NCBI RefSeq assembly: GCF_000420785.1
Contig: NZ_ATVP01000003.1
Location: 1-64,000 of the forward strand
Direction of reading: 5' to 3'
DNA: 64,000 bases
DNA from: Streptococcus hyovaginalis DSM 12219
GTDB taxonomy: Bacteria; Bacillota; Bacilli; Lactobacillales; Streptococcaceae
In this document: positions 1-9,766 of the stretch, in pieces
How positions within the stretch are numbered: position 1 is the first letter of the stretch
Layout: each line of letters begins with the position of its first letter
The notes under the pieces: generated by a model
Told to the model about the DNA's origin: nothing
Seen by the model: only the letters and a program-made list of their open reading frames with translations
The model's database searches: none
Made by a program: the position numbers and the translations under genes

Positions 1-259
1 ACTAGACTTACTTTGTCAGGAACTTGGTACTGAGCACAAGTTGATTCGCCCTCGAACACCAAGGCATAATGGAAAGGTAGAGCGCAGTCATCGAAATGGC
101 AATCGACGTTTCTACCAGCACTTGACCTTCTATTCCTATGACGATCTAATCAAGCAGATGAAAATCTATCTGTACCGTTCCAATCGACTCCCTATGCAGA
201 CTTTAGGCTGGAAATCTCCTATCGATATCAGAAAAGCTTTACTAGGAGCTAGCTCCTAG
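1..259 (+). CDS. Transposase C-terminal fragment (rve/IS481-like), cut by window start
   Basis: The frame is open from base 2, so this is the 3' end of a gene that begins outside the window. The visible 86 residues contain RPRTPRHNGKVERSHR, the C-terminal signature of the integrase-core DDE fold; the E of KVERSH is the expected catalytic glutamate. The last codons run into a perfect palindrome (234-267). A decayed relative lies at 28561-29290, which helps define the element's right end near 320. The exact IS family (IS481-like versus IS3-like) is inferred from this motif only. Confidence 0.8.
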   Translation, partial: LDLLCQELGTEHKLIRPRTPRHNGKVERSHRNGNRRFYQHLTFYSYDDLIKQMKIYLYRSNRLPMQTLGWKSPIDIRKALLGASS

Positions 260-267
260 TAAAGCTT
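234..267. repeat. 34-bp perfect palindrome at the transposase stop codon
   Basis: AAGCTTTACTAGGAGCT is followed at once by its exact reverse complement and contains the transposase stop codon. The same structure, with a few changes, occurs at 28617-28650 in the second IS copy, so it belongs to the element. It could end transposase transcription or block readthrough into vicR; that role is inferred. Confidence 0.85.
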
Positions 268-297
268 AACAAATGGAAGACTTCAAAATAACATTTT

Positions 298-325
298 AGG
301 TCTCACATCATTGACAAAGGTACAG
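298..325. mobile_element. Right terminal repeat of the partial IS
   Basis: GGTCTCACATCATTGAC here matches the reverse complement of bases near 28568-28584 and resembles the opposite end at 29263-29282, so it is the terminal inverted repeat of the element whose transposase ends at 259. Similarity between the two copies stops at about base 325, which marks the approximate boundary. Confidence 0.7.
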
Positions 326-413
326 TGTTTAAAATATTCTGAAAATTATTTGTACCTCTCTGCCTGTTTGGCTTCTTGTCAGTTCTGTCACCGTTTGTCG
401 CTATAGTCAATGT

Positions 414-442
414 TTTTCATTTACTCAATAATCTGATATAAT
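414..442 (+). promoter_or_regulatory. Candidate vicR promoter
   Basis: TATAAT at 437-442 lies 17 bp after a weak -35 hexamer TTTTCA (414-419). The start codon of vicR is 24 bases downstream, behind AAAGGTAGG. Seen in sequence; activity is inferred. Confidence 0.55.
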
Positions 443-465
443 CAGAAAAAAGGTAGGTATCTAAT

Positions 466-1173
466 ATGAAAACAATTCTTGTGGTTGATGATGAAAAACC
501 CATCTCAGATATTATAAAATTCAATCTCAGTAAGGAAGGCTATACTATTGTGACTGCTTTTGACGGCCATGAGGCTGTTCAGCAGTTTGAAGATGTCAAA
601 CCAGATTTAGTGATCTTGGACTTGATGTTACCAGGAATTGATGGCCTTGAAGTTGCTAAAGAAATTCGTAAAACGAGTCATACTCCGATTATCATGTTGT
701 CTGCTAAGGACTCTGAGTTTGATAAAGTTATCGGTTTAGAGATCGGGGCAGATGATTACATGACCAAACCTTTCTCAAATCGTGAGCTTCTTGCACGCGT
801 TAAAGCCCAGTTGCGTCGCGTAGAGACGATTGAAAGTGTTGCTGAGGAGTCTCTTCAAGCGTCGTCATCTGAAATTGAAATTGGGAATTTACAGATTGTT
901 CCTGAAGCCTTTATTGCTAAAAAGAATGGCGAAGAAGTGGAGTTGACGCATCGTGAGTTTGAGTTGCTCTATCATTTGGCGCAACACATTGGACAGGTTA
1001 TGACGCGCGAGCATTTGCTTGAGACGGTGTGGGGTTATGACTACTTCGGTGATGTCCGTACAGTTGATGTCACTATCCGTCGCTTGCGTGAAAAAATTGA
1101 GACCACACCAAGCCGTCCAGAATACATCCTAACTCGCCGTGGCGTAGGCTACTTTATGAAAGCTCATGACTGA
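466..1173 (+). CDS. vicR: VicR (WalR) response regulator
   Basis: OmpR/PhoB-type response regulator of 235 residues. The receiver domain spans about 1-115, with the acidic pair after ILVVDDE, phospho-acceptor Asp52 in [10 protein letters not shown] and the K of MTKPFS; the C-terminal winged helix ends RRGVGYFM. In streptococci VicR is essential and controls cell-wall hydrolases such as PcsB. The first gene of vicRKX; its last 8 bases overlap vicK. Identity rests on the neighbours as well as the sequence. Confidence 0.96.
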   Translation: MKTILVVDDEKPISDIIKFNLSKEGYTIVTAFDGHEAVQQFEDVKPDLVILDLMLPGIDGLEVAKEIRKTSHTPIIMLSAKDSEFDKVIGLEIGADDYMTKPFSNRELLARVKAQLRRVETIESVAEESLQASSSEIEIGNLQIVPEAFIAKKNGEEVELTHREFELLYHLAQHIGQVMTREHLLETVWGYDYFGDVRTVDVTIRRLREKIETTPSRPEYILTRRGVGYFMKAHD

Positions 1174-2512
1174 TAACCTTATATTTACATTTCGCGATCT
1201 GATTATTGCGGGACTGATGTCTGTATTAGTCCTGATTTTTGTTTTTTTGATTGTCCGTGAAGCCTTAAATGGCAAACGTACCCAGTTGCTCATTGATCAG
1301 GTTCGGGATCTCATTTCTGGTGAGTATGCTATTAATCAAGTAACCAGAGGCTCATCTGAAATTCGAATCTTGGCCCAACATCTGAATGATTTGTCAGAGG
1401 TCTTTCGTCTTACTCATGAAAATCTAGAGCAAGAAAAGAACAGGCTTTCCAGCATCCTCTCCTATATGAGTGATGGTGTCTTGGCCACTGATCGCAGGGG
1501 TAACATCATTATGATTAATGAGATGGCCCGGCAGCAGCTCAATTTACCAGAAGCGGGTGATGTTCAGTTGAATATCATGACTATCTTAGAAGAGACATCC
1601 TATACTTATCATGATTTGATTACAAAAACACCAGAGGTGACCCTAAATCGCGTGGATGAATTTGGGGAATTTACCGTTTTAAGGATTAATTTTGCCCTAA
1701 TCAAAAGAGAAAGTGGTTTTATTTCAGGTCTGGTAGCCGTTTTACATGATACAACGGAACAGGAAAAAGAAGAACGCGAACGCCGTCTCTTTGTTTCGAA
1801 TGTGAGTCATGAATTGAGAACGCCCTTGACCTCCGTAAAGTCTTATCTTGAAGCGCTTGATGAGGGGGCTTTAAAGGAGTCCGTGGCTCCGGGATTTATC
1901 AAAGTATCACTTGACGAAACCAATCGCATGATGCGTATGATCACAGACCTCTTGTCGCTATCAAGGATTGATAATGACAATAGCCACATTGAAGTTGAGT
2001 TGACTAACTTTACAGCCTTTATTACCTATATCTTGAACCGTTTTGATCAAATCAAACTTCAAAACACGCAGGCGGGGAAATCCTACGAAATTATCCGCAA
2101 CTATCCACTGGTTCCGATTTGGATTGAGATTGATAATGATAAGATGACCCAGGTTATTGATAACATCATTAATAATGCGATTAAGTATTCACCAGATGGT
2201 GGTGAAATCATCGTTAGCATGCGGACGACAGAAACGCAGTTGATTATCTCAATTTCTGACCAAGGTTTAGGTATTCCTAAAAAAGATCTGCCATTGATCT
2301 TTGATCGTTTTTATCGGGTGGATAAGGCCAGAAGTCGGGCACAGGGTGGTTCGGGACTTGGCTTGTCGATTGCCAAAGAAATTATTAAACAACATAATGG
2401 TTTTATTTGGGCTAAAAGTGATTATGGCAAAGGGTCAACTTTTACCATCGTATTGCCGTATGAGAAAAATATTCTAGAAGTTGATGAAGAGTGGGAGGAG
2501 TCAGACAACTAA
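1166..2512 (+). CDS. vicK: VicK (WalK) sensor histidine kinase
   Basis: Membrane kinase of 448 residues partnering VicR. There is one transmembrane segment (about 12-33) and practically no extracellular domain, as is typical of streptococcal VicK but not of Bacillus WalK. It is followed by a HAMP linker, a PAS domain (about 90-205), the HisKA box [13 protein letters not shown] with His215, and a HATPase domain with N-, G1- and G2-box features ([24 protein letters not shown]). Its start overlaps vicR by 8 bases, so the two are translationally coupled. Confidence 0.96.
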   Translation: MTDNLIFTFRDLIIAGLMSVLVLIFVFLIVREALNGKRTQLLIDQVRDLISGEYAINQVTRGSSEIRILAQHLNDLSEVFRLTHENLEQEKNRLSSILSYMSDGVLATDRRGNIIMINEMARQQLNLPEAGDVQLNIMTILEETSYTYHDLITKTPEVTLNRVDEFGEFTVLRINFALIKRESGFISGLVAVLHDTTEQEKEERERRLFVSNVSHELRTPLTSVKSYLEALDEGALKESVAPGFIKVSLDETNRMMRMITDLLSLSRIDNDNSHIEVELTNFTAFITYILNRFDQIKLQNTQAGKSYEIIRNYPLVPIWIEIDNDKMTQVIDNIINNAIKYSPDGGEIIVSMRTTETQLIISISDQGLGIPKKDLPLIFDRFYRVDKARSRAQGGSGLGLSIAKEIIKQHNGFIWAKSDYGKGSTFTIVLPYEKNILEVDEEWEESDN

Positions 2513-2513
2513 G

Positions 2514-3323
2514 GTGACAAAAGCAGGATTTAAATACAGTATTTTAGCTTCGGGCTCTACAGGGAATGCTTTCTACTTAGAAACTCCACAAAAACGTTTG
2601 TTGGTTGATGCCGGGTTGACTGGTAAGAAGATAACCAGTCTTTTAGCTGAAATTGATAGGCGTCCAGAGGATTTGGATGCGATTTTAATCACACACGAGC
2701 ATTCCGATCATATCAAGGGTGTCGGTGTTTTAGCACGAAAATACCATCTGGATCTCTATGCCAATGAAAAAACCTGGGAAGTTATGGATGCCCGCAATAT
2801 GTTAGGGAAGGTTGATAGTAGCCAAAAGCATATCTTTTCGCGAGAAAAAATGCTTACTTTTGGTGATATTGATATCGAATCATTTGGTGTTAGTCACGAT
2901 GCTGTGGACCCTCAGTTTTACCGTTTTATGAAAGATGGCAAGTGTTTTGTCATGCTCACGGATACCGGCTATGTTAGCGACCGTATGGCTGGCATTGTTG
3001 AAAATGCGGATGCTTATCTCATTGAGTCTAACCATGACATTGACATTTTAAGGGCAGGCTCCTATCCTTGGAAAACCAAGCAACGCATTCTTTCTGATTT
3101 TGGACATTTATCTAATGAAGCGGGTGCTCAGGCCATGATTGACACACTGGGAAATCGGACCAAAAAGATCTATCTAGGGCATTTGAGCAAGGAAAATAAT
3201 ATCAAAGAACTAGCCCATATGACCATGGAAACGCAGTTAATGCAGGCAGGACTTGGTGTTAATCATGATTTTAAAGTTTTGGATACTTCTCCGGATACAG
3301 CAACACCTTTGGTTGATATTTAG
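2514..3323 (+). CDS. vicX: VicX, metallo-beta-lactamase-fold protein
   Basis: A 269-residue cytoplasmic metallo-hydrolase (YycJ/WalJ family) with the zinc motif THEHSDHIKG near residue 60 and further His/Asp ligands in FGVSHDAVD and LTDTGY. The GTG start at 2514 is preferred because it gives the family's usual N-terminus (xTxAGFKYSILASGSTGN) and follows GGGAGGAG at 2493-2500; an in-frame TTG at 2481 lies inside vicK and lacks a binding site. VicX modulates VicRK output in streptococci; its substrate is not settled, though YycJ has been linked to DNA mismatch repair. Confidence 0.93.
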   Translation: MTKAGFKYSILASGSTGNAFYLETPQKRLLVDAGLTGKKITSLLAEIDRRPEDLDAILITHEHSDHIKGVGVLARKYHLDLYANEKTWEVMDARNMLGKVDSSQKHIFSREKMLTFGDIDIESFGVSHDAVDPQFYRFMKDGKCFVMLTDTGYVSDRMAGIVENADAYLIESNHDIDILRAGSYPWKTKQRILSDFGHLSNEAGAQAMIDTLGNRTKKIYLGHLSKENNIKELAHMTMETQLMQAGLGVNHDFKVLDTSPDTATPLVDI

Positions 3324-3499
3324 CTGTGATGGTATTAAGAGAATGTCAAGATTTTAATATGTTTTCTATATATATGACAAAGTCTAGTATAATAAGCTAG
3401 GCTTTTTTGATATAATGAGAAGAATTATAAAAAGTGATCCAGTGACGGCAACTAGAGACGTTATTAGATTTGATTAGGTTTTTTGTAAAGGAGTTAAGT

Positions 3500-4192
3500 A
3501 TGGAAGCCTTAAAAGAAAAATTAAAAAATGACTACGCGATAGAGTTTTCAGATTGCAGTTTACTCGATACCGCATTTACGCACACCTCATATGCAAATGA
3601 GCATCGCCTCCTAAATATTTCACACAATGAGCGTTTGGAATTTTTAGGAGACGCCGTTCTGCAATTATTGATCTCAGAATATCTATACCGTTCTTTCCCT
3701 GAAAAACCAGAAGGAGACTTATCTAAATTGCGTTCGATGATTGTTCGGGAAGAGAGTTTGGCAGGTTTTTCAAAAGATTGCGGTTTTGATGCCTTCATCA
3801 AATTAGGAAAAGGTGAAGAGAAGTCTGGTGGCAGAAATCGCGATACCATTCTTGGAGATCTTTTTGAAGCTTTTTTGGGCGCTCTGCTTTTGGATAAGGG
3901 AGTTGATGCGGTCAGAAGTTTTTTACAGTTAGTAATGATTCCTAAGGTTGAAAAAGGCCAGTTTGAGCAGGTTAAGGACTATAAGACAGCCTTGCAAGAA
4001 AAGTTACAGGTGGATGGTGATATCAGCATTCGCTATCAAGTTATCAGCGAGGAGGGCCCTGCCCATGCCAAACGTTTTAAAGTGCAAGTGACAGCCAATG
4101 GTGTCGTGCTAAGTTCAGGTCAAGGACGCTCTAAGAAAATGGCAGAGCAAGAAGCTGCTAAAAAAGCCCTCGGCCCAATCGACGAGGTCTAA
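3500..4192 (+). CDS. rnc: Ribonuclease III
   Basis: Double-strand-specific endoribonuclease of 230 residues that processes rRNA precursors and structured mRNAs. The catalytic signature [13 protein letters not shown] is near residue 40, a second acidic cluster is in [11 protein letters not shown], and a dsRNA-binding domain starting DYKTALQE occupies the last 75 residues. The ATG at 3500 follows AAAGGAG by 6 bases; an upstream in-frame start at 3470 would add 10 atypical residues. A TATAAT at 3411-3416 suggests its own promoter. Two bases separate it from smc. Confidence 0.95.
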   Translation: MEALKEKLKNDYAIEFSDCSLLDTAFTHTSYANEHRLLNISHNERLEFLGDAVLQLLISEYLYRSFPEKPEGDLSKLRSMIVREESLAGFSKDCGFDAFIKLGKGEEKSGGRNRDTILGDLFEAFLGALLLDKGVDAVRSFLQLVMIPKVEKGQFEQVKDYKTALQEKLQVDGDISIRYQVISEEGPAHAKRFKVQVTANGVVLSSGQGRSKKMAEQEAAKKALGPIDEV

Positions 4193-4193
4193 G

Positions 4194-7100
4194 ATGTTTT
4201 TAAAAGAAATCGAAATTCAAGGGTTCAAATCGTTTGCAGATAAGACTAAAATTACCTTTGATAAAGGGGTCACAGCTGTTGTAGGCCCTAATGGCTCGGG
4301 CAAATCTAACATCACTGAAAGCCTTCGCTGGGCTTTAGGTGAATCATCAGCTAAGAGTCTTCGTGGAGGAAAGATGCCCGATGTCATTTTTGCGGGAACC
4401 GAAACTAGACGGCCATTGAACTATGCGCAAGTACGTGTTACCTTGGATAATAGTGACGGTTTTATCAAAAATGCTCCAGAGCAACTTTCTGTAGAGCGAC
4501 ACATCTACCGTAATGGTGATAGTGATTATCTGATCGAGGGTAAAAAAGTTCGTTTGCGCGACATCCATGATTTGTTTATGGATACAGGTCTAGGAAGAGA
4601 TTCCTTTTCCATCATTTCACAGGGCCGAGTCGAGGCGATCTTCAACAGTAAACCTGAGGAACGTCGGGCCATATTTGAAGAAGCTGCGGGTGTTTTAAAA
4701 TACAAAACACGAAAGAAAGAGACCGAAACCAAACTTAACCAGACCCAGGACAACTTGGACCGCTTAGAAGATATCATCTACGAGTTGGAACAGCAGATTC
4801 GGCCCCTAGCCAAACAAGCTGAGACTGCAAAGCAATTCTTGCAGTTGGATGGGGAGCGTAAGGATTTGCAACTTCGTGTCTTGGTTCATGATATTGCTGC
4901 TGGCAAAGCTGATTTGGAAGATCTTGAAGCACAATTGGAGCAGACCCAGGAGGAACTAGAAGCCTACTATCAACAGCGTCAAGATTTGGAAGAGCATAAT
5001 CAAGATCTGAAAATGCGTCGGCATCAGTTTCTTCAAAAGGCTCAGCGGTGTCAGGATGATATTGTTTCCTTGACCAGTTTGATTGCTGACTTGGAAAAGA
5101 AAATCCAAGTTGGAATCCTACAAGAATCGCAGTCTCAAGAAAAGAAAGCAGATCTCCAAGAGCGTATCGAACAAAATGATGACCGTCTCGAGAATCTGCG
5201 GACAGAACATGAGCATTTGATTAGTCAGTTGGATCAGGTGCACCGGGCTATAACTAGTAAACAAGCGGCTGTCAAGGATTTGGAAAAACAGTTAAGTCAG
5301 TTTGCCCAATCGCCGGACCATATTATGGAACAGTTGAGAGAACAGTTTGTTGGTTTGATGTCTGAGGAAGCTGATCTTACCAACCAATTGACCACAATCG
5401 AAAACCGCTTGACACAAGCCGAGCGTGAAGTGGAACAAGCTCAGGAAGAGCTAAGGGAATTAACTTCTAAAAAAGCAGCCATGTTAGCGTCTGCTAAGGA
5501 AGCGCTCGAAGCATTTGAGGAGGCTAAAGCTGGTGTGAAGCACCTCTTGGATGACTATCAAAAAGCCTATAGGAAGTTGCAGTTATCTGAAAAGGCCTTT
5601 CAGGATAAACAAACACAACTATTTGACCAGTATGATCACCTGAAAAGTTTAAAAGCGCGACAAGCTAGTTTGGAAGCTATCCAAAAGAATCATAGTCAGT
5701 TTTATGCTGGAGTTAAGGCAGTTCTGCAAAATCGTAATCAGCTAGGTGGCGGTGTTATTGGTGCGGTAAGTGAACATCTCTCCTTTGACCTCGAGCATCA
5801 AACGGCCATGGAGATCGCTCTAGGAGCCAGTGCACAGCATGTGATTGTGACTGACGAGGCGACTGCTAAATCAGCTATCCAGCTCTTGAAAAGCAAGCGT
5901 TTAGGTAGGGCGACCTTCTTGCCTTTGACGACTATCAAGCCACGTGCTTTAAAATCTCATTTGTTACAGTCCTTAAAGACACAAGAAGGTTTTTTAGGTG
6001 TCGCTAGTGAGTTAGCTAGCTTTGAACCAGACTTAAGCCATATTATGGAAAATTTACTCGGCTTAACCGTTATTTTTGACACTATTGATCATGCTAATCG
6101 CGCTGCGCGTTTGGTTAATTATCAAGTGCGTTTGGTAACATTAGATGGTACCGAATTGAGGCCTGGGGGATCTTACTCGGGTGGTGCTAATCGTCAAAAA
6201 AATACGACCTTTGTGAATGTTGAGCTGGAACAGTTGCAGAAGGCCATTGCATCAGATGAGCAGCTGATAAAGGAGCAAGAAACAGCACTTGCTCTGCTTA
6301 AAGCAGATTTTGATCAGGCTCGTGAACAGTGCGACAACTTGAAACAAGAGGGAGAAGATGCCCGACTGTTGGAGCAAAGGACGGACTTGGCTTATCAACA
6401 GGCATCAGAGCAACTGGCTGAAATCAGTCGTCTTTATGATGTCAAGGTAGCTAACGAGGGTCACCAAGAATTGACGGATGTGACTGCGACAAAGGAAAAT
6501 CTGTCACAGCGTCTGTTGGAAATTGGTCAGCAGAAAGAGGAGATCACTCGCTCTATCGAGGCTATCAAAAATGATAAGGACAGCATTGAGGATAAACGTC
6601 AGGAATTGACACAGGTCTTATCCGATACTAAATTATCTGAGCGTGAGCTGGAAGGTCGAGAACATTTCTTGAAGCGTGATCAGGACAAACTGAGTCAAGA
6701 AATGGATCGGGTTAAGCAGGATCAGGAGCAATTACGGATGGCTTTGTCGACTCACGGGGAGTCGGTAGACGTGTCTCAAATCCCAGAATGGAAAAACCAG
6801 CTGGAAGCTTCTCAAACACGTAAAATGCAAAGTGAGGAAGAACATATTCGCCTGCGATTTGAAATTGAAGATTTAGAAGCTCAGGCAGAAGAAGCGGCAG
6901 ATCAGCTTCATGCCTTAGGAACGCAAAATGAAGAGTATATTCGACGTCAAGCACAGTTAGAAACCAGAGCCAAGCAGTTGAAACAGAGTTTGCAACAGTT
7001 GGGACAGGAGTTGGCTGAGAGTTATCAATTAAGTTTTGGACAGGCTACGACAGCTTGTGAGGTACTTGAAGAAGATCAGGTAGGTCCTGCCAAGCAGGCT

Positions 7101-7748
7101 TTAAAAGACTTGTTAAAAGCTATTAAAGCACTCGGTCCTGTTAACTTAGTGGCTATTGAACAGCACGAAGAAGTAGCTCAACGGCTTGATTTCTTAAGCG
7201 GGCAAAAAGCAGATTTGGATAAGGCAAAGACCTTGCTTCTGGAAACCATTACTGATATGAATCAGGAAGTCACGTCACGTTTTCAAACAACGTTTGAGGC
7301 GATTCGTGTTTCTTTTAAGGAAACCTTTACACAGATGTTTGGTGGAGGTTCAGCTGATTTGATTTTGACGACGGGAGACTTGTTGTCTGCTGGTGTTGAC
7401 ATTTCTGTACAGCCACCTGGAAAAAAAATCCAATCTTTAAACTTGATGTCTGGTGGGGAAAAGGCCTTGTCGGCTCTAGCTCTCTTATTTGCCATTATTC
7501 GTGTCAAAACCATCCCCTTCGTGATTTTGGATGAGGTCGAAGCGGCTTTAGATGAGGCTAATGTCAAACGCTTTGGTGATTACCTTAATCGCTTTGATAA
7601 GTCGAGTCAGTTCATTGTTGTGACGCACCGGAAAGGGACCATGGCAGCGGCTGATAGCATTTATGGGGTTACCATGCAAGAATCGGGGGTTTCTCAAGTC
7701 TTGTCAGTTAGACTGAAAGATGCTGAAAATTTCAAAGGTGTCACTTAG
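4194..7748 (+). CDS. smc: SMC chromosome segregation ATPase
   Basis: The 1184-residue structural maintenance of chromosomes protein, core of the bacterial condensin with ScpA/ScpB. The N-terminal Walker A GPNGSGKSNI is near residue 32; two long coiled coils rich in Glu, Gln and Lys flank the hinge (about 510-660, GGGVIGAVSEHLSFD); the ABC signature LMSGGEKALSALALL and Walker B VILDEVEAALD close the ATPase head. Full length for a streptococcal SMC. Directly behind rnc and probably co-transcribed. Confidence 0.97.
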   Translation: MFLKEIEIQGFKSFADKTKITFDKGVTAVVGPNGSGKSNITESLRWALGESSAKSLRGGKMPDVIFAGTETRRPLNYAQVRVTLDNSDGFIKNAPEQLSVERHIYRNGDSDYLIEGKKVRLRDIHDLFMDTGLGRDSFSIISQGRVEAIFNSKPEERRAIFEEAAGVLKYKTRKKETETKLNQTQDNLDRLEDIIYELEQQIRPLAKQAETAKQFLQLDGERKDLQLRVLVHDIAAGKADLEDLEAQLEQTQEELEAYYQQRQDLEEHNQDLKMRRHQFLQKAQRCQDDIVSLTSLIADLEKKIQVGILQESQSQEKKADLQERIEQNDDRLENLRTEHEHLISQLDQVHRAITSKQAAVKDLEKQLSQFAQSPDHIMEQLREQFVGLMSEEADLTNQLTTIENRLTQAEREVEQAQEELRELTSKKAAMLASAKEALEAFEEAKAGVKHLLDDYQKAYRKLQLSEKAFQDKQTQLFDQYDHLKSLKARQASLEAIQKNHSQFYAGVKAVLQNRNQLGGGVIGAVSEHLSFDLEHQTAMEIALGASAQHVIVTDEATAKSAIQLLKSKRLGRATFLPLTTIKPRALKSHLLQSLKTQEGFLGVASELASFEPDLSHIMENLLGLTVIFDTIDHANRAARLVNYQVRLVTLDGTELRPGGSYSGGANRQKNTTFVNVELEQLQKAIASDEQLIKEQETALALLKADFDQAREQCDNLKQEGEDARLLEQRTDLAYQQASEQLAEISRLYDVKVANEGHQELTDVTATKENLSQRLLEIGQQKEEITRSIEAIKNDKDSIEDKRQELTQVLSDTKLSERELEGREHFLKRDQDKLSQEMDRVKQDQEQLRMALSTHGESVDVSQIPEWKNQLEASQTRKMQSEEEHIRLRFEIEDLEAQAEEAADQLHALGTQNEEYIRRQAQLETRAKQLKQSLQQLGQELAESYQLSFGQATTACEVLEEDQVGPAKQALKDLLKAIKALGPVNLVAIEQHEEVAQRLDFLSGQKADLDKAKTLLLETITDMNQEVTSRFQTTFEAIRVSFKETFTQMFGGGSADLILTTGDLLSAGVDISVQPPGKKIQSLNLMSGGEKALSALALLFAIIRVKTIPFVILDEVEAALDEANVKRFGDYLNRFDKSSQFIVVTHRKGTMAAADSIYGVTMQESGVSQVLSVRLKDAENFKGVT

Positions 7749-7840
7749 AAGCATAGGCCAGAAAAGATGCTTTCAGATGGTATCAGCTCTTGTTGACTCC
7801 AAAGGAGGTCACTGGTCTATTGTATTAAGCTACTTTTTGT

Positions 7841-7870
7841 GGCTCTTTGTCAACTGTAGTGGGTGACTTA
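7841..7870. mobile_element. Orphan ISL3-family terminal inverted repeat
   Basis: GGCTCTTTGTCAACTGTAGT, continuing GGGTGACTTA, matches the terminal repeat I know from ISL3-type elements of lactic acid bacteria and streptococci. No transposase sequence or second end was found between smc and the next gene, so this looks like a scar of an excised or deleted element. Family assignment is from memory. Confidence 0.55.
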
Positions 7871-7879
7871 TAGATAAGC

Positions 7880-7914
7880 AAGAGAGGAGACGAGGGTTGT
7901 CTCCTCTCTTTTCC
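7880..7914 (+). terminator. Rho-independent terminator downstream of smc
   Basis: AGAGAGGAGAC (7881-7891) pairs perfectly with GTCTCCTCTCT (7899-7909) around a 7-base loop and is followed by a short T run. It lies 130 bases after the smc stop, next to the ISL3-like end, and probably ends rnc-smc transcription. Confidence 0.75.
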
Positions 7915-8152
7915 TCTATTGGGGCAAATGCTTTACTGTAGAGAAGAAGGAAATATTGAATTAAGGCTAGTCACTATGAAAAGGTTGGTATTATTGGGAC
8001 CGTTTAAAGTACACATCTTTTATATCTGTTTTTGATTTTCCTAATGTTTCCATGAAAGCGTATTTTTTGGTACAATAAGGAGTACGTAGATTAAGCAAGT
8101 ATTTGAATGTGCATGTGCTATATAGGAGATAGGGATTCATTTGGAGGGGCTT

Positions 8153-8962
8153 TTGTTTACCAAAATTATTGCAACAGACATGGATGGTACTTTTTTGAGG
8201 CCTGATGGCACTTATGATCAGGAGCGTCTTGCCAAACTTTTGCCCCAACTAACTGATGCAGGTTATCGTTTTGTAGCGGCTAGTGGTAGGTCTTTGCTAA
8301 CCTTGAAAACCTTGTTCAAAGATTTCGAGACACAAATGGCTTTTATAGCTGAAAATGGTTGTATTGTGGAAGATGAGGGCAACCTCATCTTTGAAGCGCA
8401 GATGGCAACGGCGGATTATTTAGCGATTGTAGCAGAGTTGGAAAACAATCCAGATTGCAAGGGTTACCTTTTGTCAGGGAAAAATGGCGCCTACGTTCCA
8501 CAATCGAGTACGCCAGACTATCTCAAAAGTGCTCGCCACTATTATGCGAATGTCCAAGTCGTTGATATCAAAAGGGTGACTGATAAGATTTTAAAGGTTT
8601 CTACAAAATTCCAATACGATAAAGCACATGCCTTCACAAGACAGTTAAATCAAAAATTAACGGATTTTCAGGCGGTTGTCACAGGTTTTGATGGCATTGA
8701 TATCATCCCAAGAGCTTATGATAAGGCGACAGGTTTGGATAGCCTTTGCGAGCAATATGGTATTCCAGCGAAAAATGTGCTTGCTTTTGGTGATAATTAT
8801 AATGATTTGGAAATGCTTGCTTATGCGGGAAGAGCCATTGTTCCCGCTAATGGTGTTGATAAGGCAAAGGCTATAGCAGATGAGCTTATTGCAGACAATA
8901 GTCAAGAATCGGTCTTAGATTATTTGGAAGGTTTGGTGGCAGCATGTCAAGAATCAGATTAG
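8153..8962 (+). CDS. Cof-type HAD-superfamily phosphatase (first copy)
   Basis: HAD hydrolase of class IIB, 269 residues. Motif I is IATDMDGTFL at the N-terminus, motif II is VAASGRS, and motif IV is LAFGDNYNDLEML near residue 210. Family members dephosphorylate sugar phosphates, flavin mononucleotide or other small phosphates; the substrate cannot be read from sequence. The TTG at 8153 is chosen because GGAGGGG (8143-8149) stands 5 bases before it; another TTG at 8141 overlaps that site. It overlaps the next gene by 19 bases. Confidence 0.88.
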   Translation: MFTKIIATDMDGTFLRPDGTYDQERLAKLLPQLTDAGYRFVAASGRSLLTLKTLFKDFETQMAFIAENGCIVEDEGNLIFEAQMATADYLAIVAELENNPDCKGYLLSGKNGAYVPQSSTPDYLKSARHYYANVQVVDIKRVTDKILKVSTKFQYDKAHAFTRQLNQKLTDFQAVVTGFDGIDIIPRAYDKATGLDSLCEQYGIPAKNVLAFGDNYNDLEMLAYAGRAIVPANGVDKAKAIADELIADNSQESVLDYLEGLVAACQESD

Positions 8963-9765
8963 TAGCGCTTGATTTGGATAACACCCTTTTCGATGATGGC
9001 AAGACTGTTTCGGAGGCTAATCGTCTAGCTATTCAAAAAGCCAGAAATCTGGGGGTGAAAGTGGTGATCACCACTGGTCGTCCTCTGAGGGCCATCGGTA
9101 ATCTGTTGGCAGAACTGTGTTTGGACACTTCTGAGGATTATAGCCTTACCTTTAATGGTGGTTTGATCCAACGTAACGATGGTCATGATCTTGCCCAGAC
9201 GACCTTAAGCCGGGAACAAGTGGTAGAACTCTGTGAACTTTTAGGTGCCAAGGGATTACCTGTGGATATTTTAAGTGATGGTTGTGTCTATAGTTTACCT
9301 GCTAAAGACCGTGTATCCAGATATCCTGAAGCCAATCCCTTATTGACTTTTAAAACGTTAGCTAGCCTGTCTGAATTGCCAACAGATATCATCTACAATA
9401 AAATTGTCATTGTTGCCGATAGAGACTTTTTAGATCAGAAGATAGCAGAGCTACCAGCTAGAGTTTTTGAGCATTTTGAGGCCTTTAAATCGCGTGAAAT
9501 CATCTTTGAAATCATGCCTAAAGGTGTTCATAAAGCAGCGGGATTAGCGCATTTGTGTGAGATTTTGGAGTTGCCTCGTGAGTCTGTGATGGCTATCGGT
9601 GATGAAGAAAATGATTTAAGCATGATCGAATGGGCAGGCTTGGGTATTGCCATGCAAAATGCCATTCCGGCAGTTAAAGAGCTAGCTAATGGGATAACTA
9701 GCCGTGATAACAATCACTCAGGTGTTGCAGAAGCGATTGAAAAGTATGTGTTAAGCGAGGATTAG
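8944..9765 (+). CDS. Cof-type HAD-superfamily phosphatase (second copy)
   Basis: HAD-IIB hydrolase of 273 residues, paralogous to the gene just upstream. Motif I VALDLDNTLFDD, motif II ITTGRP, the late lysine region and motif IV MAIGDEENDLSMIE are all intact. It resembles the third copy at 62130-62939 more than its neighbour, since both have the DEEND motif. Start and stop overlaps on both sides (19 bases with the first copy, 1 base gap to ftsY) indicate an operon with ftsY. Substrate unknown. Confidence 0.9.
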   Translation: MSRIRLVALDLDNTLFDDGKTVSEANRLAIQKARNLGVKVVITTGRPLRAIGNLLAELCLDTSEDYSLTFNGGLIQRNDGHDLAQTTLSREQVVELCELLGAKGLPVDILSDGCVYSLPAKDRVSRYPEANPLLTFKTLASLSELPTDIIYNKIVIVADRDFLDQKIAELPARVFEHFEAFKSREIIFEIMPKGVHKAAGLAHLCEILELPRESVMAIGDEENDLSMIEWAGLGIAMQNAIPAVKELANGITSRDNNHSGVAEAIEKYVLSED

Positions 9766-9766
9766 A

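Noticed and set aside
2481..2513. TTG start for vicX inside vicK
   Set aside because: No binding site before it, and the GTG at 2514 gives the usual family N-terminus.
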